Shown: positions 24,056 to 33,616 of the stretch, one piece after another
Position numbering within the stretch: the first letter of the stretch is position 1
Layout of the letters: the number at the start of each line of letters is the position of its first letter
Assembly: GCF_022952855.1 (NCBI RefSeq)
Contig: NZ_JALJDX010000216.1
Span: forward strand, 81,278 to 145,277
Direction: 5' to 3'
DNA length: 64,000 bases
Origin: Pseudomonas sp. RGM2987
GTDB lineage: Bacteria > Pseudomonadota > Gammaproteobacteria > Pseudomonadales > Pseudomonadaceae
Position numbers and translations under genes: made by a program
The notes under the pieces: generated by a model
The model's database searches: none
Told to the model about the DNA's origin: nothing
Seen by the model: the letters and a program-made list of their open reading frames with translations, nothing else

Positions 24056-25963
24056 ATGTCGTCGTCCACACCCAACGCCACCCCTGCCTTGCCCCCCGTC
24101 CTGGTCGGCCCGCTGTTGCGGCGGCTGGAAGCTGCGCGGCTGGTGATGTGGCTGGTGGGCACCCGGCCGCTGGCGATGACGCTGTGGGTAGAAGGTGTGG
24201 GCGACATTGCGCTGGATACGACGCGCTGCAGCGTGGTGCCGGTTGGGCAACGGGCGTTTGTACATCTGATCGATGTGCAACTCGACACGCCGCTGCCCGA
24301 GGATGTGGTGATCGGCTATGACCTGCGGGTGGACGGTGCACCCATTGCCGACTGGGCGCCGCATCTGTTGTACAACGAGACGCAGCATCCCTGCTTCATG
24401 CTGCACTCGCGCATCGAGCAACTGGTCCACGGCTCTTGCCGCAAACCGCATTACCCGGCCAATGACGGCCTGCTCTGCGTCGACCGCCTGTTGGCACAAG
24501 ACCCGGCGCAACGACCGGCCTTGCTGATGATGAGTGGCGACCAGGTGTATGCCGACGATGTCGCGGGCCCCATGTTGCGAGCAATCCATGCCTTGATCGA
24601 GCGCCTGGGCCTGTTCGAGGAATACCTGGACGGTGCAGTGGTGGAAGACAGCGCCAGGCTCTATCAACACCCGGCCAGTTACTATCACCGCGCCGATTTG
24701 TTACCGGCGCTTGAGAGCAACGAAACCCTGCGCGAGCGATTTTTCGGCGGTGCGCGCAAGCCGATTTTCACCAGCAGCAGTGCCGACAATCACCTGGTGA
24801 CGTTCGCCGAAGTCATGGCGATGTACCTGTTGGTGTGGTCGCCGGTGCCATGGACGTTGATCGAAGTGCAGCCACCGGAACTGACTGTCGAGCGACGCCA
24901 GCGCTACGAGCTGGAACAGCAACGCATCGACGCCTTCAAGACCGGGTTGGGCGGCGTGGCGCGGGTGTTTGCGCACTTGTCGTGCCTGATGATCTTTGAC
25001 GATCACGACATCACCGACGACTGGAATTTATCCGCCCAGTGGGAGGAAACGGCCTACGGTCATCCGTTCTCCAAGCGCATCATTGGCAATGCCCTGATTG
25101 CCTATATGCTTTGCCAGGGCTGGGGCAACAACCCGGACGCCTTCAGTGGCGTGATTGAGCAAACCCAGGCGTTGAGCGAAACGGCCCAGGACCGTTACCT
25201 CGACAGCGCACCGCAAGACAAACTGATCGACACGCTGCTGGGTTTTCAGCAATGGCATTACGTGCTGCCGAGCACGCCAGCCCTGGTCGTGCTCGACACC
25301 CGCACCCGCCGCTGGCGCAGCGAGAACAACCTCAAGCAGCCTTCCGGCCTGCTGGATTGGGAAGCCCTGAGCGAACTGCAGCAGGAGCTGCTGGATCATC
25401 CGTCGGCGATCATCGTCTCGCCAGCACCTATCTTCGGCGTGAAGCTGATCGAGACCGTGCAGCGGGTGTTCAGCTGGTGCGGCTATCCGCTGCTGGTGGA
25501 TGCGGAAAACTGGATGGCCCATCGCGGTGCGGCCCAGGTGATCCTGAACATTTTCCGACATTCGCGTACACCGGGTAATTACGTGGTGCTGTCTGGGGAT
25601 GTGCATTATTCCTTCGTTTACGAGGTGTTGATCCCACACCGCAAGGGCGGCCCGCGCCTCTGGCAGATCACCAGCAGCGGCATCAAGAACGAATTCCCGC
25701 CGGCACTGCTGGAATGGTTCGACCGCCTGAACCGCTGGCTCTATTCCCCTCGCTCGCCCCTGAACTGGTTCACCAAACGCCGCAGCATGCGCATCATTCC
25801 CCACACCCCGGAACACGCCAAAGCCGGCGAGCGCCTGTGGAACAGCGCGGGGATTGGCCAGGTGTTCTTCAACGAACAGGGCCAGCCAGCGCAGATCTAC
25901 CAACACAACGCCAACGGCAAACCACCGACGCGGATGTTGCCGCCCAAACCATCCCAACCCTGA
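24056..25963 (+). CDS. PhoD-like metallophosphatase (alkaline phosphatase D family)
   Basis: About 635 residues from ATG 24056; a frame-consistent ATG at 24017 adds 13 residues and neither has a clear ribosome-binding site. The catalytic core shows the PhoD metal-binding motifs LLMMSGDQVYADD (~150), MIFDDHDITDDWN (~315) and a late VLSGDVHYSF. An N-terminal ~120-residue beta-sandwich-like domain precedes the core. Unlike Bacillus PhoD there is no Tat signal, so it looks cytosolic, as in other Pseudomonas paralogues of this long type. The probable activity is phosphomonoester or diester hydrolysis; substrate unknown. Monocistronic and flanked by REPINs. Confidence 0.85.
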   Translation: MSSSTPNATPALPPVLVGPLLRRLEAARLVMWLVGTRPLAMTLWVEGVGDIALDTTRCSVVPVGQRAFVHLIDVQLDTPLPEDVVIGYDLRVDGAPIADWAPHLLYNETQHPCFMLHSRIEQLVHGSCRKPHYPANDGLLCVDRLLAQDPAQRPALLMMSGDQVYADDVAGPMLRAIHALIERLGLFEEYLDGAVVEDSARLYQHPASYYHRADLLPALESNETLRERFFGGARKPIFTSSSADNHLVTFAEVMAMYLLVWSPVPWTLIEVQPPELTVERRQRYELEQQRIDAFKTGLGGVARVFAHLSCLMIFDDHDITDDWNLSAQWEETAYGHPFSKRIIGNALIAYMLCQGWGNNPDAFSGVIEQTQALSETAQDRYLDSAPQDKLIDTLLGFQQWHYVLPSTPALVVLDTRTRRWRSENNLKQPSGLLDWEALSELQQELLDHPSAIIVSPAPIFGVKLIETVQRVFSWCGYPLLVDAENWMAHRGAAQVILNIFRHSRTPGNYVVLSGDVHYSFVYEVLIPHRKGGPRLWQITSSGIKNEFPPALLEWFDRLNRWLYSPRSPLNWFTKRRSMRIIPHTPEHAKAGERLWNSAGIGQVFFNEQGQPAQIYQHNANGKPPTRMLPPKPSQP

Positions 25964-25978
25964 GAACCGCGGTGGCAA

Positions 25979-26070
25979 CTGTGGGAGCGGGCTTGCTCGC
26001 GAAAGCGGTGGATCAACTTGCATCTTTGCTGAATGTGCCGACGTCTTCGCGAGCAAGCCCGCTCCCACAG
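25979..26070. repeat. REPIN (GTGGGAGCGGGCTTGCTCGCG class), copy 1 of a tandem pair
   Basis: Inverted GTGGGAGCGGGCTTGCTCGCG sites around the spacer GGATCAACTTGCATCTTTGC. Almost identical to the next REPIN starting at 26117. Confidence 0.92.
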
Positions 26071-26116
26071 GGGGGTAAGCGCATAGGCGCGATATCGGCA
26101 ATCACTCGGTAAAACT

Positions 26117-26204
26117 GTGGGAGCGGGCTTGCTCGCGAAAGCGGTGGATCAACTTGCGTCTTTGCTGAATGTGCCGCCGTCTTCGCGAGCAAGCCCGCTC
26201 CCAT
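26117..26204. repeat. REPIN, copy 2 of a tandem pair
   Basis: Same sites and spacer as the copy at 25979-26070 with about three substitutions. The right half-site ends CCATAAG rather than CCACAG. Confidence 0.92.
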
Positions 26205-26226
26205 AAGGGATAGAGGTGAGCCTGGG

Positions 26227-26727
26227 TCAGAAGGCCAATTGCAAAGTCTGCTGGCCTTCGAGGCTCAATAGGTATTGCTTGGCCGCCAGGCCGCCGGCGA
26301 AGCCGGTGAGGCTGCCGGAGGTGCCGATGACGCGGTGGCAAGGGGCGATGATCGAGATCGGGTTGCGGCCATTGGCTGCGCCGACTGCACGAACGGCTGT
26401 CGGTTGGCCGATCTGGATGGCGATGTCGCGGTAGCTGCGGGTCTGGCCGAACGGGATGGTCAGCAGTGCCTGCCAGACCCGGACCTGGAAATCGGTGCCG
26501 GCGAAGTCCAGCTCCAGTTCGAAGCGGCTGCGCTGGCCGGCGAAATACTCCAGCAATTGACGCTCGGTTTCCTGAAGGACCGGGTGCTGGTTGTCCTCTT
26601 CCAGAGGCCCCAGGCGCACCCGGTTGAGCCGCTCGTTTTCCCAGAGGATGGCCGCCAGCCGGGTATCCCGGGCGACGAGGATCAACTGGCCAACGGGGGA
26701 TTGGATGGTTTTGTATTGGGGTAGCAC
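26227..26727 (-). CDS. ogt: Methylated-DNA--[protein]-cysteine S-methyltransferase
   Basis: 166 residues from GTG 26727, which has GGAG six bases upstream; the longer frame would start at a TTG without a site. It has the active-site motif PCHRV with the acceptor Cys, the GxFQxRVW helix (TDFQVRVWQALLTIPFGQTRSYRDIA), the Arg finger region (GQPTAVRAVGAANGRNP) and the C-terminal GFAGGLxxKxxLLxLE. It repairs O6-alkylguanine by suicide transfer of the alkyl group. Its length fits Ogt rather than the Ada fusion. Monocistronic. Confidence 0.93.
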   Translation of the reverse strand: MLPQYKTIQSPVGQLILVARDTRLAAILWENERLNRVRLGPLEEDNQHPVLQETERQLLEYFAGQRSRFELELDFAGTDFQVRVWQALLTIPFGQTRSYRDIAIQIGQPTAVRAVGAANGRNPISIIAPCHRVIGTSGSLTGFAGGLAAKQYLLSLEGQQTLQLAF

Positions 26728-26759
26728 AAAAAACTCCAGGTCGCAGGTCAACCGCTCTT

Positions 26760-26890
26760 GTGGCGAGGGAGCTTGCTCCCGCTGGGGTGCGCAGCGCCCC
26801 CCAAAGCCTCACGATACGGCATACCGGGCACACATGTTCGCCGTCATGGGGGTTGCTGCGCAACCCAGCGGGAGCAAGCTCCCTCGCCAC
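26760..26890. repeat. REPIN (GAGGGAGCTTGCTCCC class)
   Basis: Left GTGGCGAGGGAGCTTGCTCC and right inverted GGGAGCAAGCTCCCTCGCCA around a ~90-base centre, upstream of the ogt gene. Confidence 0.9.
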
Positions 26891-26920
26891 AGGGGGGCCT
26901 CACTGGGTCAAAAATCACCG

Positions 26921-29656
26921 CTACCCCAACAACCCCAACGCCTTCGCCCGCGCTACCGCCTGGGTACGGCGCTCCACGCCGAGCTTGCTGTTGATGTGGC
27001 TGGCGTGGGTCTTGACGGTGTGCAGCGAGATAAACAACTGCTCGCTGATCTCCTGGTTCGAACACCCTTGGGCGATCAACTGCAACACCGCCCGTTCGCG
27101 GCTGCTGAGGGTTTCGACAGGCACCGATGGATCGGCAGGTTGCGCCAGCGCTGAGGGCAAGCGCTCAAGCAGGTGTTCGCGCAACTGGCTGGGCGGTGCC
27201 TGCAACAGTTGCTCGCGCAGCCATTCACGCTGCTCGCCCAACAACCATTCGAAAGGTTGCAACACGCCACCGGCAGCCGCTTCGAAAGCCTGGGCCAAGG
27301 TGCGACGGGCTTCGGCTTCGCGTCCGACGCTCAGCAGCAGCGCGACTTTCTGGTTCAGCGCCATCACGCTGAGCATCTGCCGGCCGGTCTGCTGGCCGTG
27401 CTCAAGCAAGGCATTGAGCCGCCCTTCGGCCAACATTGGTTGCCCTCGGATCGACTCCAGAACCGCCTGCTGCAGTTCGACATGCAGCGGCAGTTGCGGA
27501 TGGAATTCCGGCGGTGCCGCCGCCCGCTCACCGGTGTAGGTCTGACCCAAGCGCGCCAGCCAGGCTTCAGCCAGGTCGGTGCGACCCTGGGCGAGCCAGA
27601 GTTCGCATTTGACCAGCGTAATCATCGCTAGGTAGTAGATCGGCGGGACATCCCAGATGTGCATCAGCCGCTCGGCTTCGGCCAGTTCGGCAAAGGCCCG
27701 GGCGAATTCGCCGCCGTAGCCTTCGATACGGGCGATCACGCAATGGCCGATCAGCACGCTGATGTCACGGCAGGCGCGGGCTTCGGTGAGGCCCGCCTGC
27801 AAACGCGCCAACCCGGCCTGGGGCTGCATGCGCAAGGTCAGCAAAAACCCTTCGTAGAGAATCAGCCGCGCCCGCACCGCATACAACCGTTGGGGCGATA
27901 GTTTGTGCAAGCGTTGCAGCCCCTGTTGAACTTCATCCAGCGCCCGCAAAATCTCGCCCCGCGCCTGCAACACTCGGGCACGGTCGTAATGCGCCAGGGC
28001 CTCGAAGAGCGGATTGCCGACCCGCTGCGCCAGCTCCAGGGAGTCACGATTCAGGTTGCGGGCACGCCACAGGTCGCCGTCGGCAATCGCCAGATTCGAC
28101 AGGGTGGACAAGCACATCAACCGCTGGCCGTAGCGCTTGTGCGGCAGGCTTTCCAGGGCTTCGGTGCAATACCGCACGGTGGCTTCGCGATCCCCACGGC
28201 CACGGGCGACGATCCCTCTGAGGGCCAGCCATTGGGCGAGCATGGATTTTTGCGCGGTAGCTGAAGGCGCCGGCAGGAACCGACTCAGGTGGGCGGCGAG
28301 CTCTTCGGCGGCGTCCAACTGACAGGCCAGCCCCAGCGCCCAGCTGTACAGCACAATCAGCCGCGGCGTGCTGATAAGCAGGCTGTCGGGCAAGTCCATT
28401 TTCCAGCGCAGCAACATGCCAACGTTCTGCTCGGCCAGCAACTGCTCTTCCGAAAGGTTCTGCACCAGATTCGCCGCCACATCCAGGTGCCCGGCCCGCA
28501 GCGCCTGTTCCACGGCTTCGTCGATCAGACCCTGGGCATTGAACCAGCGGCAGGCTCGCAGGTGCAGGGTCGCGGCCGGCACCACGGCTGGCGCGCTGGG
28601 GCGACTTCGCAGCAGGTCGGAAAACAAATGGTGGTAGCGATACCAGTGGCCATGCTCGTCCAGCGGCACCAGGAACACCTGATGAGCCGCCAGATAACGC
28701 AGGATCTCGGCACTGTCGTGAGCCTCGCGCACCGCGTCGCACAGCTCGCTGCAAAAGCGATCCTGGGGCGCGGTGTCGTAGAGGAACGCCTGTACTTCGG
28801 CGGGCAGGCAATCGATGACTTCCTCGAGCAGGTAATCGCGGATCAGCCCTTCCCCGCCGTGCAAGGCCTGGGGCAGCAAGCCTTCGGTGCCAGCTTCGGA
28901 CGCCGCCAACAGCCAGAAGCGCAACCCTGCCACCCAGCCTTCGCTGCGCTGGATGAGATTTTCCAGGGCCTCGCCGCGCAACGAACTGCTGTGGTGCTGC
29001 AGCAGGGTCAGGGCCTCGTCATGGGTCAAGCGCAAGTCTTGCTCATTGAGTTCCAGCAATTGCCGTGACAGGCGCAGGCGTGCCAGGTGCCAGTCCGGGC
29101 GCTGGCGACTGGTGACCAGCACCAGCAATCCCTCGGGCAGGTGGTTGAGGAAAAATTGCAGGCAGCGATCCAGCACCGGGCTCTGCGCCAGATGATAATC
29201 GTCGAGCACCAGCAGCAGCGGATCAGCGGGCGACAAGTGACTCGACAGTTCATCCAGCAGGCCGTCGAGCCATTCTTCAAAAGCAAAGGGTTGATGCCGC
29301 TGGCGCATTTTCAGCAACCCCAGCGCCCGACGCCCCAATTGCGGAAAGAATGCCTGGAGCCCCTCCAGCAACCGTTCGAGGAAGCGCCCCGGATCGTTGT
29401 CCCGGGCGCTTAGACCAAGCCAGAGGCTTTGCCAATGCGCCGGCAGGCTCTGGCAGAACTCCACCGCCAGAGAGCTTTTGCCAAACCCTGCCGGCGCACT
29501 CACCAACAGCAACCGGCCGCCGAGCCCCGCCTTCAGACGCTCGCACAACCGCGGCCGCAGAACGTGACCGTCAGGCAAGGGCGGGCGATAAAAACGCCCG
29601 TCCTGTGCCGCGACGGCTGCGCGGGCTGTATCTGGAAGTGAGGACAAATCAGTCAT
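26921..29656 (-). CDS. LuxR-family regulator of the MalT-like (LAL) type
   Basis: 911 residues. N-terminal STAND ATPase with Walker A APAGFGKSS (~55) and Walker B LLLVLDDYHLAQ, a central winged-helix and TPR-like superhelix (~250-840), and a C-terminal LuxR helix-turn-helix (~845-908; LSSRERAVLQLIAQGCSNQEISEQLFISLHTVKTHASHINSKLGV). LAL regulators bind ATP and an inducer and activate transcription, as MalT and AlkS do. It lies just downstream of, and on the same strand as, the DUF1329/DUF1302 pair, separated by a terminator and a REPIN. It is the obvious candidate activator for that pair and perhaps for the acyl-CoA ligase. The inducer is unknown. Confidence 0.9.
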   Translation of the reverse strand: MTDLSSLPDTARAAVAAQDGRFYRPPLPDGHVLRPRLCERLKAGLGGRLLLVSAPAGFGKSSLAVEFCQSLPAHWQSLWLGLSARDNDPGRFLERLLEGLQAFFPQLGRRALGLLKMRQRHQPFAFEEWLDGLLDELSSHLSPADPLLLVLDDYHLAQSPVLDRCLQFFLNHLPEGLLVLVTSRQRPDWHLARLRLSRQLLELNEQDLRLTHDEALTLLQHHSSSLRGEALENLIQRSEGWVAGLRFWLLAASEAGTEGLLPQALHGGEGLIRDYLLEEVIDCLPAEVQAFLYDTAPQDRFCSELCDAVREAHDSAEILRYLAAHQVFLVPLDEHGHWYRYHHLFSDLLRSRPSAPAVVPAATLHLRACRWFNAQGLIDEAVEQALRAGHLDVAANLVQNLSEEQLLAEQNVGMLLRWKMDLPDSLLISTPRLIVLYSWALGLACQLDAAEELAAHLSRFLPAPSATAQKSMLAQWLALRGIVARGRGDREATVRYCTEALESLPHKRYGQRLMCLSTLSNLAIADGDLWRARNLNRDSLELAQRVGNPLFEALAHYDRARVLQARGEILRALDEVQQGLQRLHKLSPQRLYAVRARLILYEGFLLTLRMQPQAGLARLQAGLTEARACRDISVLIGHCVIARIEGYGGEFARAFAELAEAERLMHIWDVPPIYYLAMITLVKCELWLAQGRTDLAEAWLARLGQTYTGERAAAPPEFHPQLPLHVELQQAVLESIRGQPMLAEGRLNALLEHGQQTGRQMLSVMALNQKVALLLSVGREAEARRTLAQAFEAAAGGVLQPFEWLLGEQREWLREQLLQAPPSQLREHLLERLPSALAQPADPSVPVETLSSRERAVLQLIAQGCSNQEISEQLFISLHTVKTHASHINSKLGVERRTQAVARAKALGLLG

Positions 29657-29812
29657 GGCCGGCTCTTTTGAAATGCGGATGGCGGCGTAGCAGATGTCCG
29701 CAGACTAGCGGTAAACAAGGAGGTATTGAAGGGAGTGCTACAAATGGCTACAAAAAGACTACACGTTGGCAGGGCTGCCAAGACCCTCTATTTTTTTGCT
29801 GCAAACCCCATT

Positions 29813-29944
29813 GTGGCGAGGGAGCTTGCTCCCGCTGGGCTGCGAAGCAGCCCCGAGATCTGGCGCTGCCAGGGTATGTCAAAACAAGGGTTGCCTGCCA
29901 TAGGGGTTGCTGCGCAACCCAGCGGGAGCAAGCTCCCTCGCCAC
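29813..29944. repeat. REPIN (GAGGGAGCTTGCTCCC class)
   Basis: Left GTGGCGAGGGAGCTTGCTCC, right inverted copy. Together with the following terminator it fills the 373-base stretch between the LAL regulator and the DUF1329 gene; no gene is seen there. Confidence 0.9.
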
Positions 29945-29968
29945 AGGAGGCGGTGTTTGCAGGTAGAA

Positions 29969-30001
29969 AATAAACGCCCCGAACCAGTCGGGGCGTTTAT
30001 T
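29969..30001 (-). terminator. Rho-independent terminator of the DUF1302-DUF1329 operon
   Basis: AAATAAACGCCCCGA and its mirror CGGGGCGTTTATT form a GC-rich stem with A/T tails on both sides, placed 29 bases past the DUF1329 stop in the direction of transcription. The flanking A/T runs make it bidirectional. Confidence 0.85.
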
Positions 30002-30029
30002 CGAGGATGCGGCCTCGGGGTCAAGCAGT

Positions 30030-31394
30030 TTAGCGGATGCCGTCCTGACGCAGTGCGTTCGGGGTGAAGTCGGCAGTGCTGGCGGTGAAGCCGAAGTCGT
30101 AGGCCGATTTTTCTTCGTTCTTCATGCCCAGCGCCAGGTAGCGGCCCGATTGCAGGTCGTAGAGGGTTTCCACGGCGTACCACGGCACTTGCTTGTCGTA
30201 GTAGTTCTCGGCATGGGCCTCGGCGACGCGCCACAGTTGGCCGCGACCGTCGTAGTGGTCGATCACCGCCGCTTGCCAGGTGTCCTCGTCGATGAAGAAG
30301 TCACGCTTGGCGTAGATGTGGCGCTGGCCTTCCTTCAAGGTGGCGGTCACGTGCCAGACGCGACGCAGCTCGTAGCGGGTCAGGTCCTGGTTGATGTGGC
30401 CGGCCTTGAGGATGTCGGCATACTTGAGTTGCGGCGAGTCGATCTTGTAGCTGTTGGCGGCGATGTACAGCTCCTTCTTGCCTTCCAGTTTCCAGTCGTA
30501 GCGGTCCGGCGCGCCGTTATACATGTCCAGGTTGTCAGAAGTACGCAGGCCGTCAGCAGCGGTACCCGGCCCGTCATAGGACACTTGCGGCGCCCGGCGC
30601 ACACGGCGCTGGCCGGCGTTGTAGACCCAGGCCGAACGCGGTTCCTTCACCTGGTCGAGGGTTTCGTGCACCAGCAGCACACCACCGGCCAGGCGCGCCG
30701 GCGCGGTCACTTGCTGCTTGAAGTAGAACAGGATGTTGCCAGGGTTGGCCGGATCGAAGTCCTTCATCTTGTCGCGGAACACGAACTGGTCGCGGAAGTA
30801 CACCAGGCTGTAGGAGCCGTTGGGTTGCGGCGTGGCCTGGGTCACCAGGCGCGTCACGCTGCCGCCGCGATAGCGGGTGATGTGGTTCCAGATCACCTCG
30901 ACGCCGCTCTGGGGGATCGGGAACGGAACGGCCGTCTCGAAGTTCTCCAGGCCGTTGCCGCCGGAAACCAGCTTGGTGTTGACCGCGTTTTTCTTGATGG
31001 AGGCGTACACCTCATCCGGCACGGTGGCGCCACGATGGGTCGGGTAGACCGGCATCTTGAAGGTTTCCGGGTAGCGCTTGAACATCGCGTACTGGCCCGG
31101 TGCGAGTTTGTCCTTGTACTGCTCGACGTTCTGCGCGGTGATGGTGAACAGCGGTTTTTCACTGGCGTACGGGTCGGCGAGGAAGCCTTTGCTATCGACG
31201 GCGCCGACGTTCTTGGCCATGGGTTTCCAGGCCGAAATCGACCCATCGGCATTGCCGGCCATTTCGGCGCCCATTGGTGTCAGGCTCTTGCCCAGTTTGT
31301 CGGCTTCTGCGGCAGGCACCGCCGCCATGACGCTGGCGGCCAGCAGGGAGACTCCCAGCACGCCGACCTGCAACAGACTCTTTGTTATTTTCAT
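30030..31394 (-). CDS. DUF1329 family periplasmic/outer-membrane protein (LolB-like fold)
   Basis: 454 residues with a signal peptide (~1-24, ending VMAAV) and AGGACGACACACT before the ATG. Landmarks: LTPMGAEMAGNADGSISAW near the N-terminus, RYRGGSVTRLVTQATPQPNGSY, GQRRVRRAPQVSYDGPGTAADGLRTSDN, and the YAKRDFFIDEDTWQAAVIDHYD block. DUF1329 proteins are predicted to share the lipid-binding fold of LolB-type proteins and almost always occur beside DUF1302 barrels. A role in moving hydrophobic compounds across the envelope is the usual proposal. Second gene of the pair, 25 bases after DUF1302. Confidence 0.92.
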   Translation of the reverse strand: MKITKSLLQVGVLGVSLLAASVMAAVPAAEADKLGKSLTPMGAEMAGNADGSISAWKPMAKNVGAVDSKGFLADPYASEKPLFTITAQNVEQYKDKLAPGQYAMFKRYPETFKMPVYPTHRGATVPDEVYASIKKNAVNTKLVSGGNGLENFETAVPFPIPQSGVEVIWNHITRYRGGSVTRLVTQATPQPNGSYSLVYFRDQFVFRDKMKDFDPANPGNILFYFKQQVTAPARLAGGVLLVHETLDQVKEPRSAWVYNAGQRRVRRAPQVSYDGPGTAADGLRTSDNLDMYNGAPDRYDWKLEGKKELYIAANSYKIDSPQLKYADILKAGHINQDLTRYELRRVWHVTATLKEGQRHIYAKRDFFIDEDTWQAAVIDHYDGRGQLWRVAEAHAENYYDKQVPWYAVETLYDLQSGRYLALGMKNEEKSAYDFGFTASTADFTPNALRQDGIR

Positions 31395-31419
31395 AGTGTG
31401 TCGTCCTGAAATACGGTGC

Positions 31420-33285
31420 TTAGAAAGTCACGCCGACGCTGAGCGCCAGGAAGTCGCGATCGTCCACGGTGCTGAAGTCGCCACCAAAGAAGTTGGTGTA
31501 GGCCAGGCTCGCGTTGTAGGTGTTCTGGTACTCGGCATCCAGCCCGAGGCTGACGGCCTTGCGGCCTTCCTCGAAGTTGCCGCCAGGACCTGGCGAGTAG
31601 CCTTTGACGTCATGGGACCAGGCCACGTTGGGCTTGAGGTTTACCCCGGCGAAGACATCCGGGTATTCCCAGATGGCACGTGCGCGATAGCCCCAGGAGG
31701 TGGCGGTGGTGAAACCGTCGTTGTTGCAGTTGCTGTTCACGTTGCCGGCGGTCTGACCGCCACCTGCGGCTGTCGAAGCGTTGAGCGCATTACAGAAGTT
31801 GTTCGGTAACTGCCCCGGACCGAATACCGGGTCACGGCCATAGCGTGCATCGGATTTGCTATCCAGCCCACCAACATGAGTCACCCCGACCTCACCCACC
31901 AGGGTCAGGCGGCTAGCCCCCATGACTTGATCCAGGAAGTGCGTGAAGGTGGTCTGAAACTGTGTGATTTCCTTACGGGTATAACCGTGGAGGTCCTGGC
32001 CGGGGGTGCCTTGCAGTACCGAAGCATTGCCAAATCCGGGCAGCGGTGTCACACCGGCAAAAAGAATATCCGTGGTGCTCAGTTGCACTGGCGCATTCGG
32101 GCGATAGCTGATTTCACCGCTCCATGCCGTGCCGGTGGGCAGTGTTGTGGAGAAGCTCAGGCCATACAGGCGGATATCTTCCGGATACTCGACGAAATAT
32201 TTCGAATTACCCGCGACCAGTAGCGGCGCCAGCCTGGCGAACGCCGGAGGCAAGCCTGCCGCAAGGTTATAGACCGATTGCGGAGCGCCTGTGGCGCTGA
32301 AAATCGGCGCACGGCTGTGGTAATTCATGAAGTAGGCGCCGAACTCGGTGTCCAGTGGCTCGAACATGTACTTCATGGATGCGCCCCACTGGCCTCCATC
32401 TCGGGCATCGCGATCCGCACCGCGCCGCACCAGCACACCCTCCTCGTTGACATCGACGCCAAAAGCGGCTGCTGGCCCCAATGCCGCTGCCGGAAGGGTC
32501 GAACGCTTGTTCAACACCCGCAGGTTATCGGAGCACCCATCGGCAATCACATCCGGCTGGGAGAAGAACGTACCGCAGTTATCCACCACGGTCTGGTCCC
32601 ACTCCAACTGGTAGAACGCCTCGGCCGACAGGTTGTCGGTCAGGCTCTGGGAGACGTAGAACATGTTGACCGGGATCAGGCCTTCCTTGATCTCGGCGCC
32701 AGGGCGACGGAATGCGGACACGTCGACCGGGTTGATGGAGTTGATGCCGCCCTGGATGAAGGTGCTTTCACCCCAGCTGACCACCTGCTTGCCCAGGCGG
32801 ACCGAACCCGGCTGATCGGCAATGGCATAGTTGTGGTAGACGAACGCATCGAGGATCTGCCCGCCGGAAGACTTGGCGCCTTCCTTGCGATTGTTGTCGC
32901 TGATGTCCTTGAACTCGCGGTTTTCGTCCTTCAGCTCAAAGTCGTACCAGTACTTGCCACGGACAAACACGCCGGTATCGCCGTATTTCAGTTCGAGGTC
33001 GTGGATACCTTTGAAGATCTTCGAGAAGGTTTCCCCGCGCTTGAAGTTCAAGTGACCGTCATCGGAGGTCTGGGACAGGCCCTTGCCGCCGTTGTTGACA
33101 CCGATCAGGTCGCTGTTGGGCTTGGCCGTGGACCAGCTCGCGCCGACCGACAGGGACGAGTCGAACTGGCCTTCGATTTCACCGATGTTGAAGCTGACGC
33201 CGAAAGCAGGCCCGGCGAGCGAAGAGGCGAGACTGACCGCCAGAGGCAATTTTGCCCGGCGCCAGAACGTGGTTGCTGAGGTCAT
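31420..33285 (-). CDS. DUF1302 family outer-membrane beta-barrel protein
   Basis: 621 residues from ATG 33285, where GGAG lies eight bases upstream; longer frames lack a site. Signal peptide (~1-28, ending GPAFG) and then VSFNIGEIEGQFDSSLSVGASW, the typical start of DUF1302. Further landmarks are RLGKQVVSWGESTFIQGGINSINPVDVSAFRRPGAEIKEGLIP and a barrel C-terminus in LALSVGVTF (final Phe). Partner of the DUF1329 gene. By analogy with FadL-like and steroid- or lipid-related loci it may be the outer-membrane component of uptake for a hydrophobic substrate. The specific ligand is not known. Confidence 0.92.
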   Translation of the reverse strand: MTSATTFWRRAKLPLAVSLASSLAGPAFGVSFNIGEIEGQFDSSLSVGASWSTAKPNSDLIGVNNGGKGLSQTSDDGHLNFKRGETFSKIFKGIHDLELKYGDTGVFVRGKYWYDFELKDENREFKDISDNNRKEGAKSSGGQILDAFVYHNYAIADQPGSVRLGKQVVSWGESTFIQGGINSINPVDVSAFRRPGAEIKEGLIPVNMFYVSQSLTDNLSAEAFYQLEWDQTVVDNCGTFFSQPDVIADGCSDNLRVLNKRSTLPAAALGPAAAFGVDVNEEGVLVRRGADRDARDGGQWGASMKYMFEPLDTEFGAYFMNYHSRAPIFSATGAPQSVYNLAAGLPPAFARLAPLLVAGNSKYFVEYPEDIRLYGLSFSTTLPTGTAWSGEISYRPNAPVQLSTTDILFAGVTPLPGFGNASVLQGTPGQDLHGYTRKEITQFQTTFTHFLDQVMGASRLTLVGEVGVTHVGGLDSKSDARYGRDPVFGPGQLPNNFCNALNASTAAGGGQTAGNVNSNCNNDGFTTATSWGYRARAIWEYPDVFAGVNLKPNVAWSHDVKGYSPGPGGNFEEGRKAVSLGLDAEYQNTYNASLAYTNFFGGDFSTVDDRDFLALSVGVTF

Positions 33286-33616
33286 CGACGCTACTCCATG
33301 TGCATTATTGTTATGGCAGTGAATATTCCAGGAACACTTCAACGGCTGGGAGCGGCAGCGTCCCGACATCCGTGGAAGTCGCATCGCCCGTTCGTGCGTG
33401 CGCCCCGTTCCTGAAGATCCGTGAGCGGACTATAGCCAGCAGGTAGTACGGCTTGATCCCTCTAAAGTGTGATTTGCAGCCCTCGACCACTCTGGAACAG
33501 TCCTTTCGCCAGGCCGACAAGTATCGGCACGGCAAGGATGGCTGAAATTCGCGGTTTGACAAGGCAAGCGCTTGCTTGGTGGGGTTTGCGTGCCCTTTCG
33601 GACACGCAAGAACAGC
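33286..33616. other. 331-base intergenic region upstream of the DUF1302 gene
   Basis: No gene. It should hold the promoter of the DUF1302-DUF1329 pair on the minus strand (a CTATAGT -10-like box near 33430). Near 33590-33610 there is a weak hairpin, TTGCGTG/CACGCAA, just after the acyl-CoA ligase stop, which could end that transcript. Confidence 0.5.

Noticed and set aside
25979..26204. Possible CRISPR array at the tandem repeats
   Set aside because: The repeats are inverted REP half-sites with identical rather than variable spacers, and there are no cas genes.
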